A stretch of DNA of 64,000 bases from Micromonospora carbonacea (GTDB taxonomy: Bacteria > Actinomycetota > Actinomycetes > Mycobacteriales > Micromonosporaceae), in contig NZ_JACHMZ010000001.1 of assembly GCF_014205165.1 (NCBI RefSeq), positions 6,430,501-6,494,500 of the forward strand, given 5' to 3'. The notes beneath the pieces are model-generated. The model saw nothing but the letters and a program-made list of their open reading frames with translations. It had not been told where the DNA came from and searched no databases. Position numbers and translations under genes: made by a program. Shown here one piece after another: positions 15,158 through 25,349 of the stretch. How positions within the stretch are numbered: position 1 is the first letter of the stretch; each line of letters starts with the position of its first letter.

Positions 15158-16471
15158 TCAGCGCAGGATGCCGGGGGTGGCGTCGCCGCCCGCGCCCCAG
15201 ACGTCCTCGTCCTCCTCCAGCCAGGTGTTGCGCACCTGCTCCTCCTCGCCGTAGCCGGCCCCGCCCGCCGCGCCGGCCAGGCCGCCCCGCCCGGCCGTCG
15301 CGCCGCCCGGCCGGCCGGCACCCGCCGCGCCCCGGCCGCCCGCGCCCCGGGCACCGGCACCGCCGGCCGTGCCGGGGGCCACCATGCCGCCCATGCCCGG
15401 CTTGCCCGCGCCCAGCCGACCGCCCGCGCCCCGGCCCGCCGCCCGGCCCGCGCCGGCCGCGCCGCCGCCGAGCATCGGCGGCAGCCCCGGGCTGACCGTC
15501 TTGCCGAGCGCACCGCCGCCGGGAATGCCGCCGCCCGCGCCGCCGGTCGACAGGCCCGCGCCGCTGCCGCCGCCCAGCCCGCCCCCGCCGAGGCCGGTGG
15601 TGGCCGGCCCGCCGGCACCGGCCAGGCCCGTCCCGTAGTCGTCGTCCAGCCCGCCCGGGTCCACGGACCCGGTGTCGGGAAGGTCGGCGACGGGGGTGAG
15701 GTCCGGGTGGGTCGTCGACCCGAAGTCGGGCTTGCCGTCGCCGACCTCCGGCAGGGTGCCGATGCCGCCCGGGGAACCGCCGCCGACGCCGCCGGTCGAC
15801 GGCATGCCGCCCACCGACGGGACCCCACCGACGCCACCGGCGCCCGGGCCGCCGCCGAGGTCCGGCACCTCCGTGGGGCCCGTGCTCAGGCTGCTGGGGG
15901 TCACCGAGCCCGGCGCCTCCATCGTGCGGTCCTTGAAGTTGCCGTTGACCTCGTCGTAGACCTTGCGGGCGTCGCCCTCCTGGTCGGAGAACCAGCCCGT
16001 GACCCAGTCGCCCACCTTGCCGAGCTGCTCGACGGGCCAGCTGCCCATGACCTCCGCCGTGACCCGGGTCTCGAACAGCCCCACCCCGAGGGTGATCTCG
16101 CCGTTGCGGGCCGCCAGGACGTCACCGACGCAGGCCGCCGGGATCGGCATCTTGTTCTGGGCGTCCTCCAGCTGGCTGGCGGCCGTCTCCAGGGTGGTCA
16201 CGATGCTGACCTTGCCCCGCCCCGGGTTGTCGATGTCGTCGACCATCGACCTGGCGTTCTTGGCGAGCCCCTCGATGTGCGTCTTGAACGCCTCGTAGGC
16301 CGGGCCCTTCCAGACCACGCCGAGGTCCTTCACGTTCTTCTCCAGGCTCTCCCGGACCTGATCGACGTTCTTGATCAGCTCCTTCCAGCCCAGCGCGGCG
16401 CTCTGCACGTCGGCCGGGCGGCCGTCGACGAGCACCTCCCGGGCCATGTCCTCCCAGCTCTTGTCGCCCAC
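15158..16471 (-). CDS. large WXG-domain ESX protein with Gly-rich region and TWL tail
   Basis: A 437-residue protein starting at GTG 16471 behind GGGAG. Residues 1-110 are helical with WKG at 54-56, the turn of WXG100 proteins. After a second helical part (about 110-220) comes a long Gly/Pro/Ala-rich region (about 225-405), and the protein ends in an acidic stretch and the tail TWLEEDEDVWGAGGDATPGI. The protein at 30109-31332 has the same plan and the same tail. It is probably an ESX substrate or a surface partner. It is the last gene of the leftward ESX operon, with a 17-bp gap to the gene before. Confidence 0.85.
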   Translation of the reverse strand: MGDKSWEDMAREVLVDGRPADVQSAALGWKELIKNVDQVRESLEKNVKDLGVVWKGPAYEAFKTHIEGLAKNARSMVDDIDNPGRGKVSIVTTLETAASQLEDAQNKMPIPAACVGDVLAARNGEITLGVGLFETRVTAEVMGSWPVEQLGKVGDWVTGWFSDQEGDARKVYDEVNGNFKDRTMEAPGSVTPSSLSTGPTEVPDLGGGPGAGGVGGVPSVGGMPSTGGVGGGSPGGIGTLPEVGDGKPDFGSTTHPDLTPVADLPDTGSVDPGGLDDDYGTGLAGAGGPATTGLGGGGLGGGSGAGLSTGGAGGGIPGGGALGKTVSPGLPPMLGGGAAGAGRAAGRGAGGRLGAGKPGMGGMVAPGTAGGAGARGAGGRGAAGAGRPGGATAGRGGLAGAAGGAGYGEEEQVRNTWLEEDEDVWGAGGDATPGILR

Positions 16472-16488
16472 GTTCCGCTCCCGTCGAT

Positions 16489-17028
16489 CTAGCTGCCGCC
16501 GCGGGCGGCGTCGGTGAAGGCCTGCTGCATCTCCTGCGCGGTCATCTTGTTGGCCCCCTCGGCGGTCTCGTAGTTGCGCTTCACGGTGCGCAGCGCCTCG
16601 GCCGCCGAGTAGAGGTTCTCCGAGAGGGTGCGCAGCCCGCTCTCGGTGCCGCTGTAGACCTGCTGGTGCCGCTGGGCGAGTTGCAGGGCGTACGGGAAGC
16701 CACCGAGCGGCCCCTTGCCGGCGACGGCCTCGCCGCCGCCGAGCTTGTCGGAGATGTCGGCCATGTCGTAGGAGAGCCGGTTGAGGTAGCTGGCGTGCGT
16801 CTCCAGCCAGGTGATCGCGGAGTCGAGGTTGCCGGCGTCCCACTCCGTCTCGACGCCCTTCTCGCCCGCGCCGGCAACCAGCCCGCTCGGCGTCTCGGCC
16901 TGGTCGACGCCGATGCGGTCGAAGCTGATCCCCCGGATGTCGACCATCCCCGGGTAGGCCGCGTTGACCGGCAGCGGCACGGGCAGGTCGATCTCCACCC
17001 GGTCCGGATCGTGCTGTTCGTCGCTCAT
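16489..17028 (-). CDS. ESX-locus protein of unknown function, helical
   Basis: A 179-residue soluble protein without signal peptide or membrane segment. The first 45 residues look extended (VEIDLPVPLPVNAAYPGM), the rest is helical, ending in EGANKMTAQEMQQAFTDAAR. It has no clear WXG motif but has the size and helix pattern of WXG/PE-like ESX partners. It lies between a mycosin gene (37 bp gap) and the large WXG gene (17 bp gap) and is probably their secretion partner. I do not recognise a named family. Confidence 0.75.
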   Translation of the reverse strand: MSDEQHDPDRVEIDLPVPLPVNAAYPGMVDIRGISFDRIGVDQAETPSGLVAGAGEKGVETEWDAGNLDSAITWLETHASYLNRLSYDMADISDKLGGGEAVAGKGPLGGFPYALQLAQRHQQVYSGTESGLRTLSENLYSAAEALRTVKRNYETAEGANKMTAQEMQQAFTDAARGGS

Positions 17029-17065
17029 GATGCCCCTCCCTGGCCCCGTTTCTCAGGTGTCGGTG

Positions 17066-18415
17066 TCAGCGCGGCTGCGGCCCCGCCGGGCCGGGCGGCC
17101 GTGCCTGCGGCGGCGGCCCCGGCGGGTGCGGCCCGGGCGGGTGCGGCGGTGGGACGCCGAGCGGTGGCCCCGGCGGGTACGGCCCGGACGCGTAGGGCCC
17201 CGGCGGGTACGGGCCGGGCGGGACACGGCGGCGCGCCGCCCGGCGGTTGACCACGACCAGCCCCACCACCAACGCGCCGGCCAGGAGCACCACGAGCAGG
17301 CAGAGCGCCAGCCGGAACGGGGCGTTGTCGCCCAAGCTCACGGAGACCGCCGGCCGCCCGTCGGCGGGGTCGTCGCCGTCGTCGGTCGCGGCGGGGCCAC
17401 CCGGCTTCGCGGACGCGCCGGTCAGCAGCGGGTTGCCGGTCACCTCGGGCACGGCGGCGGTCAGCGCGGCCAGCACGTCGACGCCGCCGAAGCCGTACTC
17501 CGGGTCGCGGCCCGGGGCGCCCCGGTCCCGCGCGGTGCGGATCAGCCGGTTGACCACGTTGGCGGCGTCGAGCCGCGGATAGCGGGACCGCACCAGCGCG
17601 GCGACCCCGGAGACGATCGCCGACGCGTTGCTGCTGCCGTCGCCCACGCCGTAGCCGTTCGGCGACACCGGCGGCGGCACCGTGCTGATGATCCGTTCGC
17701 CGGGCGCGGCGATCCCCACCTCCGGGCCGGTGACCGACCCGCTCCACCGCGAGCCGTTCTTCCCGGTGCCCGCGACCGCGAGCACGCCGGGGACGTTGGC
17801 CGGCGTCGGCACGCCCTGGCTGGCGGCGCGGTTGCCGGCGGCGGCCACCAGCACCGCGCCCTTGCCGAGCGCGTACTCGACGGCCTCGGTGACCTGGGGG
17901 TCGTCGCCGGGGGTGCCGACGGACAGGTTGATCACGCCTGCTCCGGCGTCGGCCGCCCAGCGGATGCCGCCCGCGATGTCCCACTCGCGCGGCTCGCCGA
18001 GGGCGACCGGCAGGATCTTCGCCTCCGGGGCGATGCCGAGCAGCCGCATGGACCCGCCGCCCCGGCCGGCGATGATGCCGGCCATCGCGGTGCCGTGGCC
18101 CTTCTCGCGGTCCGGGTCGGCCTGGCCGTCGGCCCGCACCCCGCTGGACCGCGAGGTGCCCCTCAGGACCTGCCCCCGCAGGTCGGGGTGGGCGGCGTAG
18201 ACCCCGCCGTCGATCACCGCGACCGTGACGCCCGCGCCCCTGGTCAGCTTGTGCGCCTCGGGGATGCGCAGCGTGTCGAGGTGCCACTGGAGGCCGCGCA
18301 CCGTGTCGGCGGCGCGCGCCGGGGCAGGCGCGGTCAGCAGGCCGCCGGCCACGGCGGCCAGCGCCAGCATGGCGGCGGACCGCCGCAGCGGTCGCCGGTG
18401 TCCCCCCGTGTGCAT
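17066..18415 (-). CDS. mycP: mycosin, ESX-associated subtilisin protease (second copy)
   Basis: A 449-residue S8 protease with signal peptide (residues 1-36, ending PARAA), D69 (AVIDGG), H107 (KGHGTAMAG), N in AAAGN, and the catalytic serine in GSSNASAIVSG (about S262). A membrane helix (about residues 360-385) is followed by a Pro/Gly-rich cytoplasmic tail of about 60 residues, which the first mycosin lacks. ATG 18415 was chosen because it gives a proper signal peptide and follows GGGGGAGG. It lies directly after the WXG100 pair in the leftward operon. Confidence 0.92.
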   Translation of the reverse strand: MHTGGHRRPLRRSAAMLALAAVAGGLLTAPAPARAADTVRGLQWHLDTLRIPEAHKLTRGAGVTVAVIDGGVYAAHPDLRGQVLRGTSRSSGVRADGQADPDREKGHGTAMAGIIAGRGGGSMRLLGIAPEAKILPVALGEPREWDIAGGIRWAADAGAGVINLSVGTPGDDPQVTEAVEYALGKGAVLVAAAGNRAASQGVPTPANVPGVLAVAGTGKNGSRWSGSVTGPEVGIAAPGERIISTVPPPVSPNGYGVGDGSSNASAIVSGVAALVRSRYPRLDAANVVNRLIRTARDRGAPGRDPEYGFGGVDVLAALTAAVPEVTGNPLLTGASAKPGGPAATDDGDDPADGRPAVSVSLGDNAPFRLALCLLVVLLAGALVVGLVVVNRRAARRRVPPGPYPPGPYASGPYPPGPPLGVPPPHPPGPHPPGPPPQARPPGPAGPQPR

Positions 18416-18497
18416 CGTCCTCCCCCGGCCCTCGTCTGCCGTCACGCAGAACGGCTCCGGCCCGGTCGAGCCGGACCGGAGCCGCGTCGGCGTCAGC

Positions 18498-18779
18498 TCA
18501 GCTGTTCCACACCCGGGAGTTGCTCATCTCCGTGGTGACGTAGTTCTCGCGGGCGATGCCGACCGCGCCGCCGATGTCGTTCAGGATCTTGTTGATGTCC
18601 CGGACGGCGGCGTCCCACTGCGCCTGGTGCTGCTCGTAGGCGGTGCGGTCCTCGCCTTCCCAGTGCAGCTTGCTGAGCATGGAGCGCAGCGTGTCGAGCT
18701 TCTCGTCGATGGTCCGCGAGATCGCGGTCATCTGCTGGTGGCTGCTTTCGAGGACCGCGTAGTCAACTTTGATGCTCAT
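18498..18779 (-). CDS. WXG100 protein (ESAT-6-like)
   Basis: A 93-residue helical hairpin protein. The turn has WEG (in LHWEGEDRTAYEQHQ) instead of the usual WxG with small residues, still a fit. The end YVTTEMSNSRVWNS places a helix and a tryptophan after the hairpin. With the neighbour 28 bp upstream it should form the secreted heterodimer of this ESX system. Confidence 0.92.
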   Translation of the reverse strand: MSIKVDYAVLESSHQQMTAISRTIDEKLDTLRSMLSKLHWEGEDRTAYEQHQAQWDAAVRDINKILNDIGGAVGIARENYVTTEMSNSRVWNS

Positions 18780-18807
18780 GATTTCCTCCCCTACGCCTGG
18801 CTGCCGG

Positions 18808-19116
18808 TCACGGGTTCAGCGCAGCGTGGAACTTGTCCAGCATCTGCTGCTGTTCCTCGTCGTTGACCTGGTGGGTCGTGCCGGACTTGTCGAGCAGGTC
18901 GGCGATGTTGTCCATCGCGGTCAGCAGCTTGGCGGTGTCCTCGTTCCAGCGCAGCATGAGCTGCTGGAAGCCGGAGGACGCCTGCCCCTTCCAGGCCATC
19001 GCCAGGTCGTCGACCACGTTCCACAGCTTCTTCAGCTCACCGTCGACATCGCCGCGCGTGGACCGCACGTCATTCGCCGCGGTATGCAGAGTCGATGCGT
19101 CGACCTCGAACGCCAT
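18808..19116 (-). CDS. WXG100 protein (CFP-10-like partner)
   Basis: A 102-residue helical hairpin protein with WKG in the turn (MAWKGQASSGFQQLM). It forms the pair with the next gene. In such pairs one partner carries a C-terminal YxxxD/E export signal; here I see no clear YxxxD/E motif at the very end, so the signal may lie on the partner (YVTTE, residues about 80-84 of the other protein fits). Confidence 0.92.
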   Translation of the reverse strand: MAFEVDASTLHTAANDVRSTRGDVDGELKKLWNVVDDLAMAWKGQASSGFQQLMLRWNEDTAKLLTAMDNIADLLDKSGTTHQVNDEEQQQMLDKFHAALNP

Positions 19117-19337
19117 GCTTCACACCCTTCCGTCATCGTTGTGGCGGCGGAACTCTGCCGCGCCCCTCCCCCGTGGCAAGGCGACCAACCCCACCGACGG
19201 ACATTCAGGATGCACCGTAACCGACCTCGTCCAACCCGCGCAGCCCTGCCGCGGCGTCGTGGCCGCCCGAACAGGGTCCTCCCGGAGGGATCGCCCCAGC
19301 GTGGACCGTCCCCAGCGGACCCGGGCCGCGCCCCGGC

Positions 19338-19595
19338 TCAGGAGGGCCGACGGTACGACCGCACGTGCAGCACCACGCCGAACACCAGCAGCGCGGCCAG
19401 CAGCACCACGGCCGCCCAGAGCACCGGCTTCTCCAGGGCCCGGTCCAGCACCACCGGCAGCAGCGCGGCGATGCCGACGAGGACCGTCGCCTCGCTGGCC
19501 CGCTTCGCCCAGGTCGCCCGCGTGAGCTGCGCGACCAGCCCCAACACGAGGAAGACCGGGATGGTGACCAGGGCCAACACGAAGAGCGTCACCAT
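19338..19595 (-). CDS. small membrane protein of the ESX operon
   Basis: An 85-residue protein with three hydrophobic segments (residues 3-25, 36-50 and 57-77) and a basic end HVRSYRRPS. It starts 12 bp after the stop of the upstream gene. A gap of 221 bp separates it from the WXG100 pair, which may have its own promoter. Function unknown. Confidence 0.75.
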   Translation of the reverse strand: MVTLFVLALVTIPVFLVLGLVAQLTRATWAKRASEATVLVGIAALLPVVLDRALEKPVLWAAVVLLAALLVFGVVLHVRSYRRPS

Positions 19596-19607
19596 GTCGC
19601 CCGCCTC

Positions 19608-20333
19608 TCACTGGTAGAACTTGGAATCCTTGACCCAGTCGATCTTGATGTCCTTGATGTCGGGGTCGGTCCCGGTGGCCGCCCAGCCCGGGCGGGAGTC
19701 CGACACGAAGGCGAACCGGTTGTTGTGCTGGAACCCCGCCATCACGGTGGTGAACAGCGCGCTGATGTCGCCGAAGACCAGGGCGAGGATCGCCACGCTC
19801 ACGGTCAGCCCGGCCACCCCGATGGCCTCGGCGATGGGTGCGGTCGGCGGGAACGCCTGGAGGGCGACCGACGCGATCACAGCGATCAGGATCGGGATCA
19901 GCGCCTCGACCAGCGCGTCGACGGCGTCGTTGAAGGCGTCCCGGGCGGCGGTGAGGCTCTCCTTGTTGGCGTTGAACGCCTCGGCCAGCGAGTTGATCTC
20001 CGCGCCCAGCTTCCGGAGGAACAGCTCGAACGCGTCCCGGTCGTCGAAGTCCCACTCCTCCGCGGACGGCGGCACCTCGCCCAGGGCCGCGCCGAACTGG
20101 TCCGCGCCGAGCAGGCGGGCGGCGTCGCCCCACTCCTTGATGGACTTGTTGACCTCGTCGTTGTCGAACGTCTCCAGATAGGCGATCATCACGCCCAGGA
20201 AGCCCGCGCCGACCAGCCACATCCAGTTGGCCCGGGCCGCCGGGAGCAGGCCCCGCACCGGGGCCGTCGTCGCGGCGACCGTGTGCGTGCCGGTCACCGC
20301 GCCGGACGCGTTGGCGATCAGGATCTCCGTCAT
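19608..20333 (-). CDS. ESX-locus membrane protein with helical domain, unknown family
   Basis: A 241-residue protein. A membrane segment at about 35-50 is followed by a 90-residue charged helical part (about 55-145) of WXG-like length, then two hydrophobic segments (ALIPILIAVIASVALQAF and VAGLTVSVAILALVFG) and a polar end DIKIDWVKDSKFYQ. It looks like a WXG-type helical domain fused to a membrane module. It is co-directional and closely spaced with its neighbours. No known function. Confidence 0.75.
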   Translation of the reverse strand: MTEILIANASGAVTGTHTVAATTAPVRGLLPAARANWMWLVGAGFLGVMIAYLETFDNDEVNKSIKEWGDAARLLGADQFGAALGEVPPSAEEWDFDDRDAFELFLRKLGAEINSLAEAFNANKESLTAARDAFNDAVDALVEALIPILIAVIASVALQAFPPTAPIAEAIGVAGLTVSVAILALVFGDISALFTTVMAGFQHNNRFAFVSDSRPGWAATGTDPDIKDIKIDWVKDSKFYQ

Positions 20334-20364
20334 CGGTGCTGCCCCCCGTCGCGCCCCCGGCCGG

Positions 20365-20658
20365 TCACTTGACCACCCAGGGCTGATCCGACTTCTCCCA
20401 GTTGTTGGCGGTCTGTTCGAGCTGCTGGGCCGCCCGGTGCAGGTGCTCGATGCCGGTCTTCACGTTCTCCAGGTGGCCGTCGACCGAGGCGTTGTGCGCC
20501 TCGACGGTCGCGCCGCCGAAGAGGGTCAGCGACCCACCCGGCAGCTTCACGCTCTCCAGCAGCGACTGCACGTTGCGCAGGTACTGGATCGGGCCGTCCG
20601 GGGCGTCGAGCTTCTGGCCCGCCCTGCGGATCGCGTCGACGTCGACCGTGTTCGCCAT
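20365..20658 (-). CDS. small helical ESX-associated protein
   Basis: A 97-residue soluble protein of the same size as WXG100 proteins but without a WXG turn. It is mostly helical, with a middle stretch KLPGGSLTLFGG that could form the turn, and ends NNWEKSDQPWVVK. It sits between the YbaB-like gene (18 bp gap) and the membrane protein gene (31 bp gap), which supports a role as ESX substrate or chaperone. Confidence 0.78.
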   Translation of the reverse strand: MANTVDVDAIRRAGQKLDAPDGPIQYLRNVQSLLESVKLPGGSLTLFGGATVEAHNASVDGHLENVKTGIEHLHRAAQQLEQTANNWEKSDQPWVVK

Positions 20659-20676
20659 CGTGTCTCCCTGCCGGAC

Positions 20677-21096
20677 TCAGCGGCGCAGGCCGCGGAACGG
20701 GTCGCCCAGGTCCACCCCGAACCGGCGGAACCAGTCCTCGGGTGTCAGCGTGCCGGCCTGGGCCTGCCGGACCAGCTCGGAGCCGCCGAGCATCTCGGTG
20801 AGCAGCTCCTGCTGGTGCTCGCCGAAGGCCGCGTACGCCGCGTCGATCGCCGCCTGGAGCGACTCCGCGAGGGAGAAGCTGTCCAGCCGCATCGCCCGCG
20901 CGTTGATCTCGATGTCGCCGACCTTCATCTCGCCGTCGACCGTGACGCTGACCAGGCCGTCCGGGCTCTCCCCGGTCACCCGCAGCTCGGCGCGCTGCCG
21001 CTGGAACTCGGCCAGCCGACGCTGCTGCTCCTGCGCCTGACGCAGCATGCTCTCGACGGCGCCGTTGAGGCCGCCGTATCCCCCCGAGGTGCTCAC
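20677..21096 (-). CDS. YbaB/EbfC-like protein of the ESX locus
   Basis: A 139-residue protein: an N-terminal coiled coil rich in Q, R and E (MLRQAQEQQRRLAEFQRQRA), then the YbaB core DGLVSVTVDGEMKVGDIEIN and a helical C-terminus. YbaB proteins bind DNA, but copies inside ESX loci are thought to have other roles. I chose GTG 21096 because AAGGGA is 5 bases before it; the longer frame has no ribosome site. It is the first gene after eccC. Confidence 0.83.
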   Translation of the reverse strand: MSTSGGYGGLNGAVESMLRQAQEQQRRLAEFQRQRAELRVTGESPDGLVSVTVDGEMKVGDIEINARAMRLDSFSLAESLQAAIDAAYAAFGEHQQELLTEMLGGSELVRQAQAGTLTPEDWFRRFGVDLGDPFRGLRR

Positions 21097-21184
21097 CACG
21101 GTCCCTTCTGCACAACCGACGATCGGCCCGACGCTACCGGACCGGGGCACCCGGCGTCCGTCCCCGGCCGTGCCGGACCGTGGC

Positions 21185-24100
21185 CTAGGCCGGTTCGGAC
21201 CAGGCCGTCTGGACGAGTTGCTGGCCGTCGCGCCGCCGCACCAGCGTGCCCCGGCCGGGCGGCTGCGGGCTCGGGCGCAGCGTGCCGAAGACCGGCCCCT
21301 CCTCCCGCGCGCCGGACATCAGCAGGCCGGGCGAGTCGAGCTCGCGCAGGCGTTGCAGCACCGGCTCGTACAACGCCCGCGCCACGCCGCCGACCCGGCG
21401 GGCGACGATCAGGTGCAGGCCGATGTCGCGGGCCTGCGGCAGCAGCTCGTGCAGCGCGCTGAGCGGGTTGTTGCCGCCGGAGGCCACCAGGTCGTAGTCG
21501 TCGACCAGGAGGTAGAGGTCCGGCCCCTTCCACCAGCTCCGGTCGCGCAACTGGGCGGTGGTGACGTCCGGGCCGGGCAGCCGGTTGGACAGCGCGCTGC
21601 GGATCGACGCGAGGCCCTGGGCGAAGACCTGGTTGGACGGGGCGTAGTCGAGCAGGTGCTCGCCCTCGACCGCGCCGAGCAGGCCGCGCCGGTAGTCGGC
21701 GATGACCAGGCGGGCCTGCGCCGGGGTGTAGCGCTCGACGATCCCCCGGGCGATCACCCGCAGCAGGTTGGTCTTGCCGCACTCGGCGTCGCCGAACACG
21801 GTCAGGTGCGGCTCGCTGGCCAGGTCCAGGTAGACCGGCGCGAGCGCCGACTCGTCGACCCCGATCGGCAGGCCCGGCGCGGTGCGGTCGGCCACCCGGG
21901 CCAGCTCGGCCAGCGGCAGCCGGCGCGGCAGCAGCCGTACCTTCGGGGCGGGGGTGCCCGGCCACGCCCGCGCCACGTGCCCGGCCAGGGCGACCGACGC
22001 CTCGGTCAGGTCGTCGACGTCGCGGCGGCCGTCGATCCGCGACACCGCCGCCAGGAAGTGCAGCTTGTCGCGGGTCAGGCCGCGGCCGGGGGTCTTCTCC
22101 GGCACGTTCTGCGCGGCCCGCCGGTCGATCTCCGACTCGGCCGCGTCGCCGAGTCGCAGCTCCAGCTTCGTGCCGAGCAGGTCGCGCAGGTTGATCCGGA
22201 TCTCCGCCCAGCGCACCGCCGTGATCACCACGTGGATGCCGAAGCCCAGCCCCCGGTTGGCCAGGTTGGTGATGGTCTGCTCCAGCTCCTCGTACTCCTG
22301 GCGCAGCGTGTTCCAGCCGTCCACCACGAGGAACACGTCGCCGAACGGGTCGTCGGCGAACTCGCCGGCCGCCCGGCGACGCCGGTAGGCGGCCACCGAG
22401 TCGATGCCGTGCCGGGCGAACCGCTGCTCCCGCTCGTCGATGATCCCGACCACCTCGGCGACCGTGCGGCGGACCGCCTCGGTGTCCCGCCGGCCGGCCA
22501 CCCCCGCCGTGTGCGGCAGCCCCTCCAGGCTGCGCAGCGCCCCGCCGCCGAAGTCGAGGCAGAAGAACTGCGCCTCGCGCGGGGTGTGGGTGAGCGCCAG
22601 CGAGGCGAGCAGCGACCGCAGCAGGGTGCTCTTGCCGGACAGCGACGCGCCGACGATCACCACGTTGCCGCCCGCCCCGGCCAGCTCCACCATCATCGGG
22701 TCACGGCGCTGCTCGTACGGGCGGTCGACCACCCCGACCGGGACGGTGAGCCGCCCCCGGCCCGCCCAGCCGGCGGTGGTCAGGCCGTACGTCGGGTCGA
22801 CGGCGAGCTGGCCGAGCAGGTCCGCAAGGCTCGGCGGCTCCGACAGCGGCGGCAGCCACACCTGGTGGGCGGGGCGGCCCTGGCCGGCGAGCCGACCGAT
22901 CAGCACGTCGAGCGTGGCCACGGCCTTGCCCTCGGCCGGCTGCTCCGGCTCGGCCACCGGCTCCGCCGCCAGGTCCGGGGCGGGCGCCGGCACGAACTCC
23001 GTGCCGTACGGCACGATGCGGCGGCGCACCAGCGCCTGCGCCGAGCGCGCCTGCTCCCCCGGGGCCCGGTACGGGCCGGACACGTACGCGGCGCGGAACC
23101 GCAGCATGGTGGCGGTGTCGGTCTTGAGGTAGCCGTGGCCGGGGGCGCTGGGCAGCTCGTACGCGTCGGGCACGCCGAGCACGATCCGGCTCTCCACCGC
23201 CGAGAAGGTGCGCAGGCCGACCCGGTACGACAGGTGCGTGTCGAGGCCGCGCAGCTTGCCCTCCTCCAGCCGCTGGCTGGCGAGCAGCAGGTGCACGCCC
23301 AGCGACCGGCCCAGCCGGCCGATCATCACGAACAGGTCGATGAAGTCGGGCTTCGCGGCGAGCAGCTCGCTGAACTCGTCGCAGATGATGAGCAGGCTCG
23401 GCATCGGCTCCAGCGCCTCGCCGGCGGCCCGCGCCTTCTCGTACTCGTAGCGGGAGACGTAGTTGCCGGCGGCCCGCAGCACCTCCTGGCGGCGGTTCAT
23501 CTCGCCGGCCAGGGCGTCGCGCATCCGGTCGACCAGCGGCAGCTCGTCGGAGAGGTTGGTGATCACCGCGCTGGTGTGCGGCAGCGCGTCCAGGGAGGCG
23601 AACGTCGCGCCGCCCTTGAAGTCGACCAGGACGAAGTTCAGCTCCTCCGAGGAGTGGGTGACGGCGAGGGCGGCGACCACCGTACGCAGCAGCTCGCTCT
23701 TGCCGGAGCCGGTCGCGCCGATGACCAGGCCGTGCGGGCCCATGCCCTCGTGGGCGGACTCCTTGAAGTCCAGCTCGACGACGGTGCCGTCGGGGCCGAC
23801 GCCGAGGGGGATGCGCAGCCGGTCGCGGTGGCTGCGCGGCCGCCACGTCTGCCGCACGTCGACGGTGGCGGCGTCGCCGACGCCGAGCAGGTCCGGCAGC
23901 TCGGTGCTGCGGGCCAGCGGCTCCTCCGCGCCGGCCTGCTGCTGGGAGAGGCGGTAGGGGGCGAGCTGCCGGGCCAGCCCCTCGGCCGCGGCGGCGGTGA
24001 GCCGGTCGGGGCGGCCCAGCCGGGTGCTGGTGGCACCCCGGACCAGGTCGACGGCGGTGCCGTCGCCGACGTCGAGGCAGAGCAGCCAGCGGCCGGCGTC

Positions 24101-25147
24101 GCGGGGCACGGCCCCGGAGAGGTCCACGACGGTGGTGCCGAGCAGGCTCGGGCCGGTGAGCTGGCAGGTGGCGGCGACCTCGCCGCCGTCGACGACCACC
24201 AGCAGGTGCGGCGCGGTGGTCAGCGGCTTGGCGTCCGGGCTGAACCGGTGCCGGCCGGCCAACTCGTCGGCGAGGGACTCCTCGGCCTCGGCGAGGGTGG
24301 CGAAGACGAGACGGCGGGCCCCGGCGGCGTCGGTGCGGCCGGGGTGCTGGGCGTGCGGCAGCCACTTCACCCAGTCCCAGGCCGGCTGCCGGTCGTCGGC
24401 GGCGACCACGACGACGACCAGGTCGTCCGGGGCGTGGAAGGTGGCGAGCTGGCCGATCGTCGCCCGGGCCAGGTCGAGGACCGGCTCCCGCTCGCCGCGC
24501 AGCACCACCCGGGAGAACGCCCGCACCGACAGCGCGGTGGGCAGGTCCGGCACCGTGGAGTGGGCGCGGACGAACCGGCGCAGCGCGATCGCGCTCATCG
24601 GCTCCAGGTCCTCCACCGGCTTCGTCTCCGGCGGCACGATCTCCACCGCCAGCCGCTGCGGGCCGACCGCGATCCGCGCCTCGCCGAAGTCGTCCTCGGT
24701 GACCCGGCGTTCCCACAGCCGGCGGGACGCGGCGATCGACCAGAGCGCGTCGGGCTCCGGGTGCCGCCACGTCATCGCGGCCCGCTGCTGCTCGGCCGCG
24801 CGCCGGGTGCGCTTGCGCATCTGGGCCAGGTAGCGCATGTAGTCGCGGCGCTCGGCGTTCAGCTCGGCCTTGTCGTTGCCGCCGTTGCTCAGCGAGCCGA
24901 CCGCCATGCCGAGCATGGAGACCCCGAAGAGCCCACCCGCGACGTACGTCATCATGCCGCCGCCCCGGCCGGCGTAGAGGAACGCCATCGCGCCGACGCC
25001 GCAGACCATCGGCAGGATCATCAGCAGCTGGCCCATGCCCCGGGGGGTCGGCTCGGGCAGCTCCGGCGGGGATTCGAGCAGCACCTCGCCGCGCGGCAGG
25101 GCGGGCCCCGGCTGACGCGGAAGCCGACGGAACACGACGGTGCTCAC
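21185..25147 (-). CDS. eccC: EccC, ESX core ATPase with three FtsK-like domains
   Basis: A 1320-residue motor of type VII secretion. Two membrane segments lie at about 38-75. Then come three FtsK/SpoIIIE ATPase domains with Walker A motifs [16 protein letters not shown] and GDAECGKT. The first domain has a complete Walker B ([12 protein letters not shown]); the second ([10 protein letters not shown]) and third ([11 protein letters not shown]) lack the catalytic glutamate, as is usual for EccC, where only the first domain is the active motor and the last binds substrate tails. It starts at GTG 25147 behind GGAGGAG. The chain is one polypeptide, not split into EccCa/EccCb. It diverges from eccD. 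Confidence 0.96.
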   Translation of the reverse strand: MSTVVFRRLPRQPGPALPRGEVLLESPPELPEPTPRGMGQLLMILPMVCGVGAMAFLYAGRGGGMMTYVAGGLFGVSMLGMAVGSLSNGGNDKAELNAERRDYMRYLAQMRKRTRRAAEQQRAAMTWRHPEPDALWSIAASRRLWERRVTEDDFGEARIAVGPQRLAVEIVPPETKPVEDLEPMSAIALRRFVRAHSTVPDLPTALSVRAFSRVVLRGEREPVLDLARATIGQLATFHAPDDLVVVVVAADDRQPAWDWVKWLPHAQHPGRTDAAGARRLVFATLAEAEESLADELAGRHRFSPDAKPLTTAPHLLVVVDGGEVAATCQLTGPSLLGTTVVDLSGAVPRDAGRWLLCLDVGDGTAVDLVRGATSTRLGRPDRLTAAAAEGLARQLAPYRLSQQQAGAEEPLARSTELPDLLGVGDAATVDVRQTWRPRSHRDRLRIPLGVGPDGTVVELDFKESAHEGMGPHGLVIGATGSGKSELLRTVVAALAVTHSSEELNFVLVDFKGGATFASLDALPHTSAVITNLSDELPLVDRMRDALAGEMNRRQEVLRAAGNYVSRYEYEKARAAGEALEPMPSLLIICDEFSELLAAKPDFIDLFVMIGRLGRSLGVHLLLASQRLEEGKLRGLDTHLSYRVGLRTFSAVESRIVLGVPDAYELPSAPGHGYLKTDTATMLRFRAAYVSGPYRAPGEQARSAQALVRRRIVPYGTEFVPAPAPDLAAEPVAEPEQPAEGKAVATLDVLIGRLAGQGRPAHQVWLPPLSEPPSLADLLGQLAVDPTYGLTTAGWAGRGRLTVPVGVVDRPYEQRRDPMMVELAGAGGNVVIVGASLSGKSTLLRSLLASLALTHTPREAQFFCLDFGGGALRSLEGLPHTAGVAGRRDTEAVRRTVAEVVGIIDEREQRFARHGIDSVAAYRRRRAAGEFADDPFGDVFLVVDGWNTLRQEYEELEQTITNLANRGLGFGIHVVITAVRWAEIRINLRDLLGTKLELRLGDAAESEIDRRAAQNVPEKTPGRGLTRDKLHFLAAVSRIDGRRDVDDLTEASVALAGHVARAWPGTPAPKVRLLPRRLPLAELARVADRTAPGLPIGVDESALAPVYLDLASEPHLTVFGDAECGKTNLLRVIARGIVERYTPAQARLVIADYRRGLLGAVEGEHLLDYAPSNQVFAQGLASIRSALSNRLPGPDVTTAQLRDRSWWKGPDLYLLVDDYDLVASGGNNPLSALHELLPQARDIGLHLIVARRVGGVARALYEPVLQRLRELDSPGLLMSGAREEGPVFGTLRPSPQPPGRGTLVRRRDGQQLVQTAWSEPA

Positions 25148-25349
25148 GGCGTTCTCCTCCCCCAGAAGCGGCCCGGACGCCGGCCGGCGCGGCGTGACGT
25201 GCGGCCGGGGTGGCGCGACGACCGGGCGCGGGCCGTCGGGTGGGCATCGTACGTGGGGGTCATCGTAGGTAATCTCCCGTGGGCGTCGGGGACCCGCTTC
25301 GGCGGCGGCCCGGGCCGGGTGGAGCGCAGGCGAACGCGAGGAGGCCACA

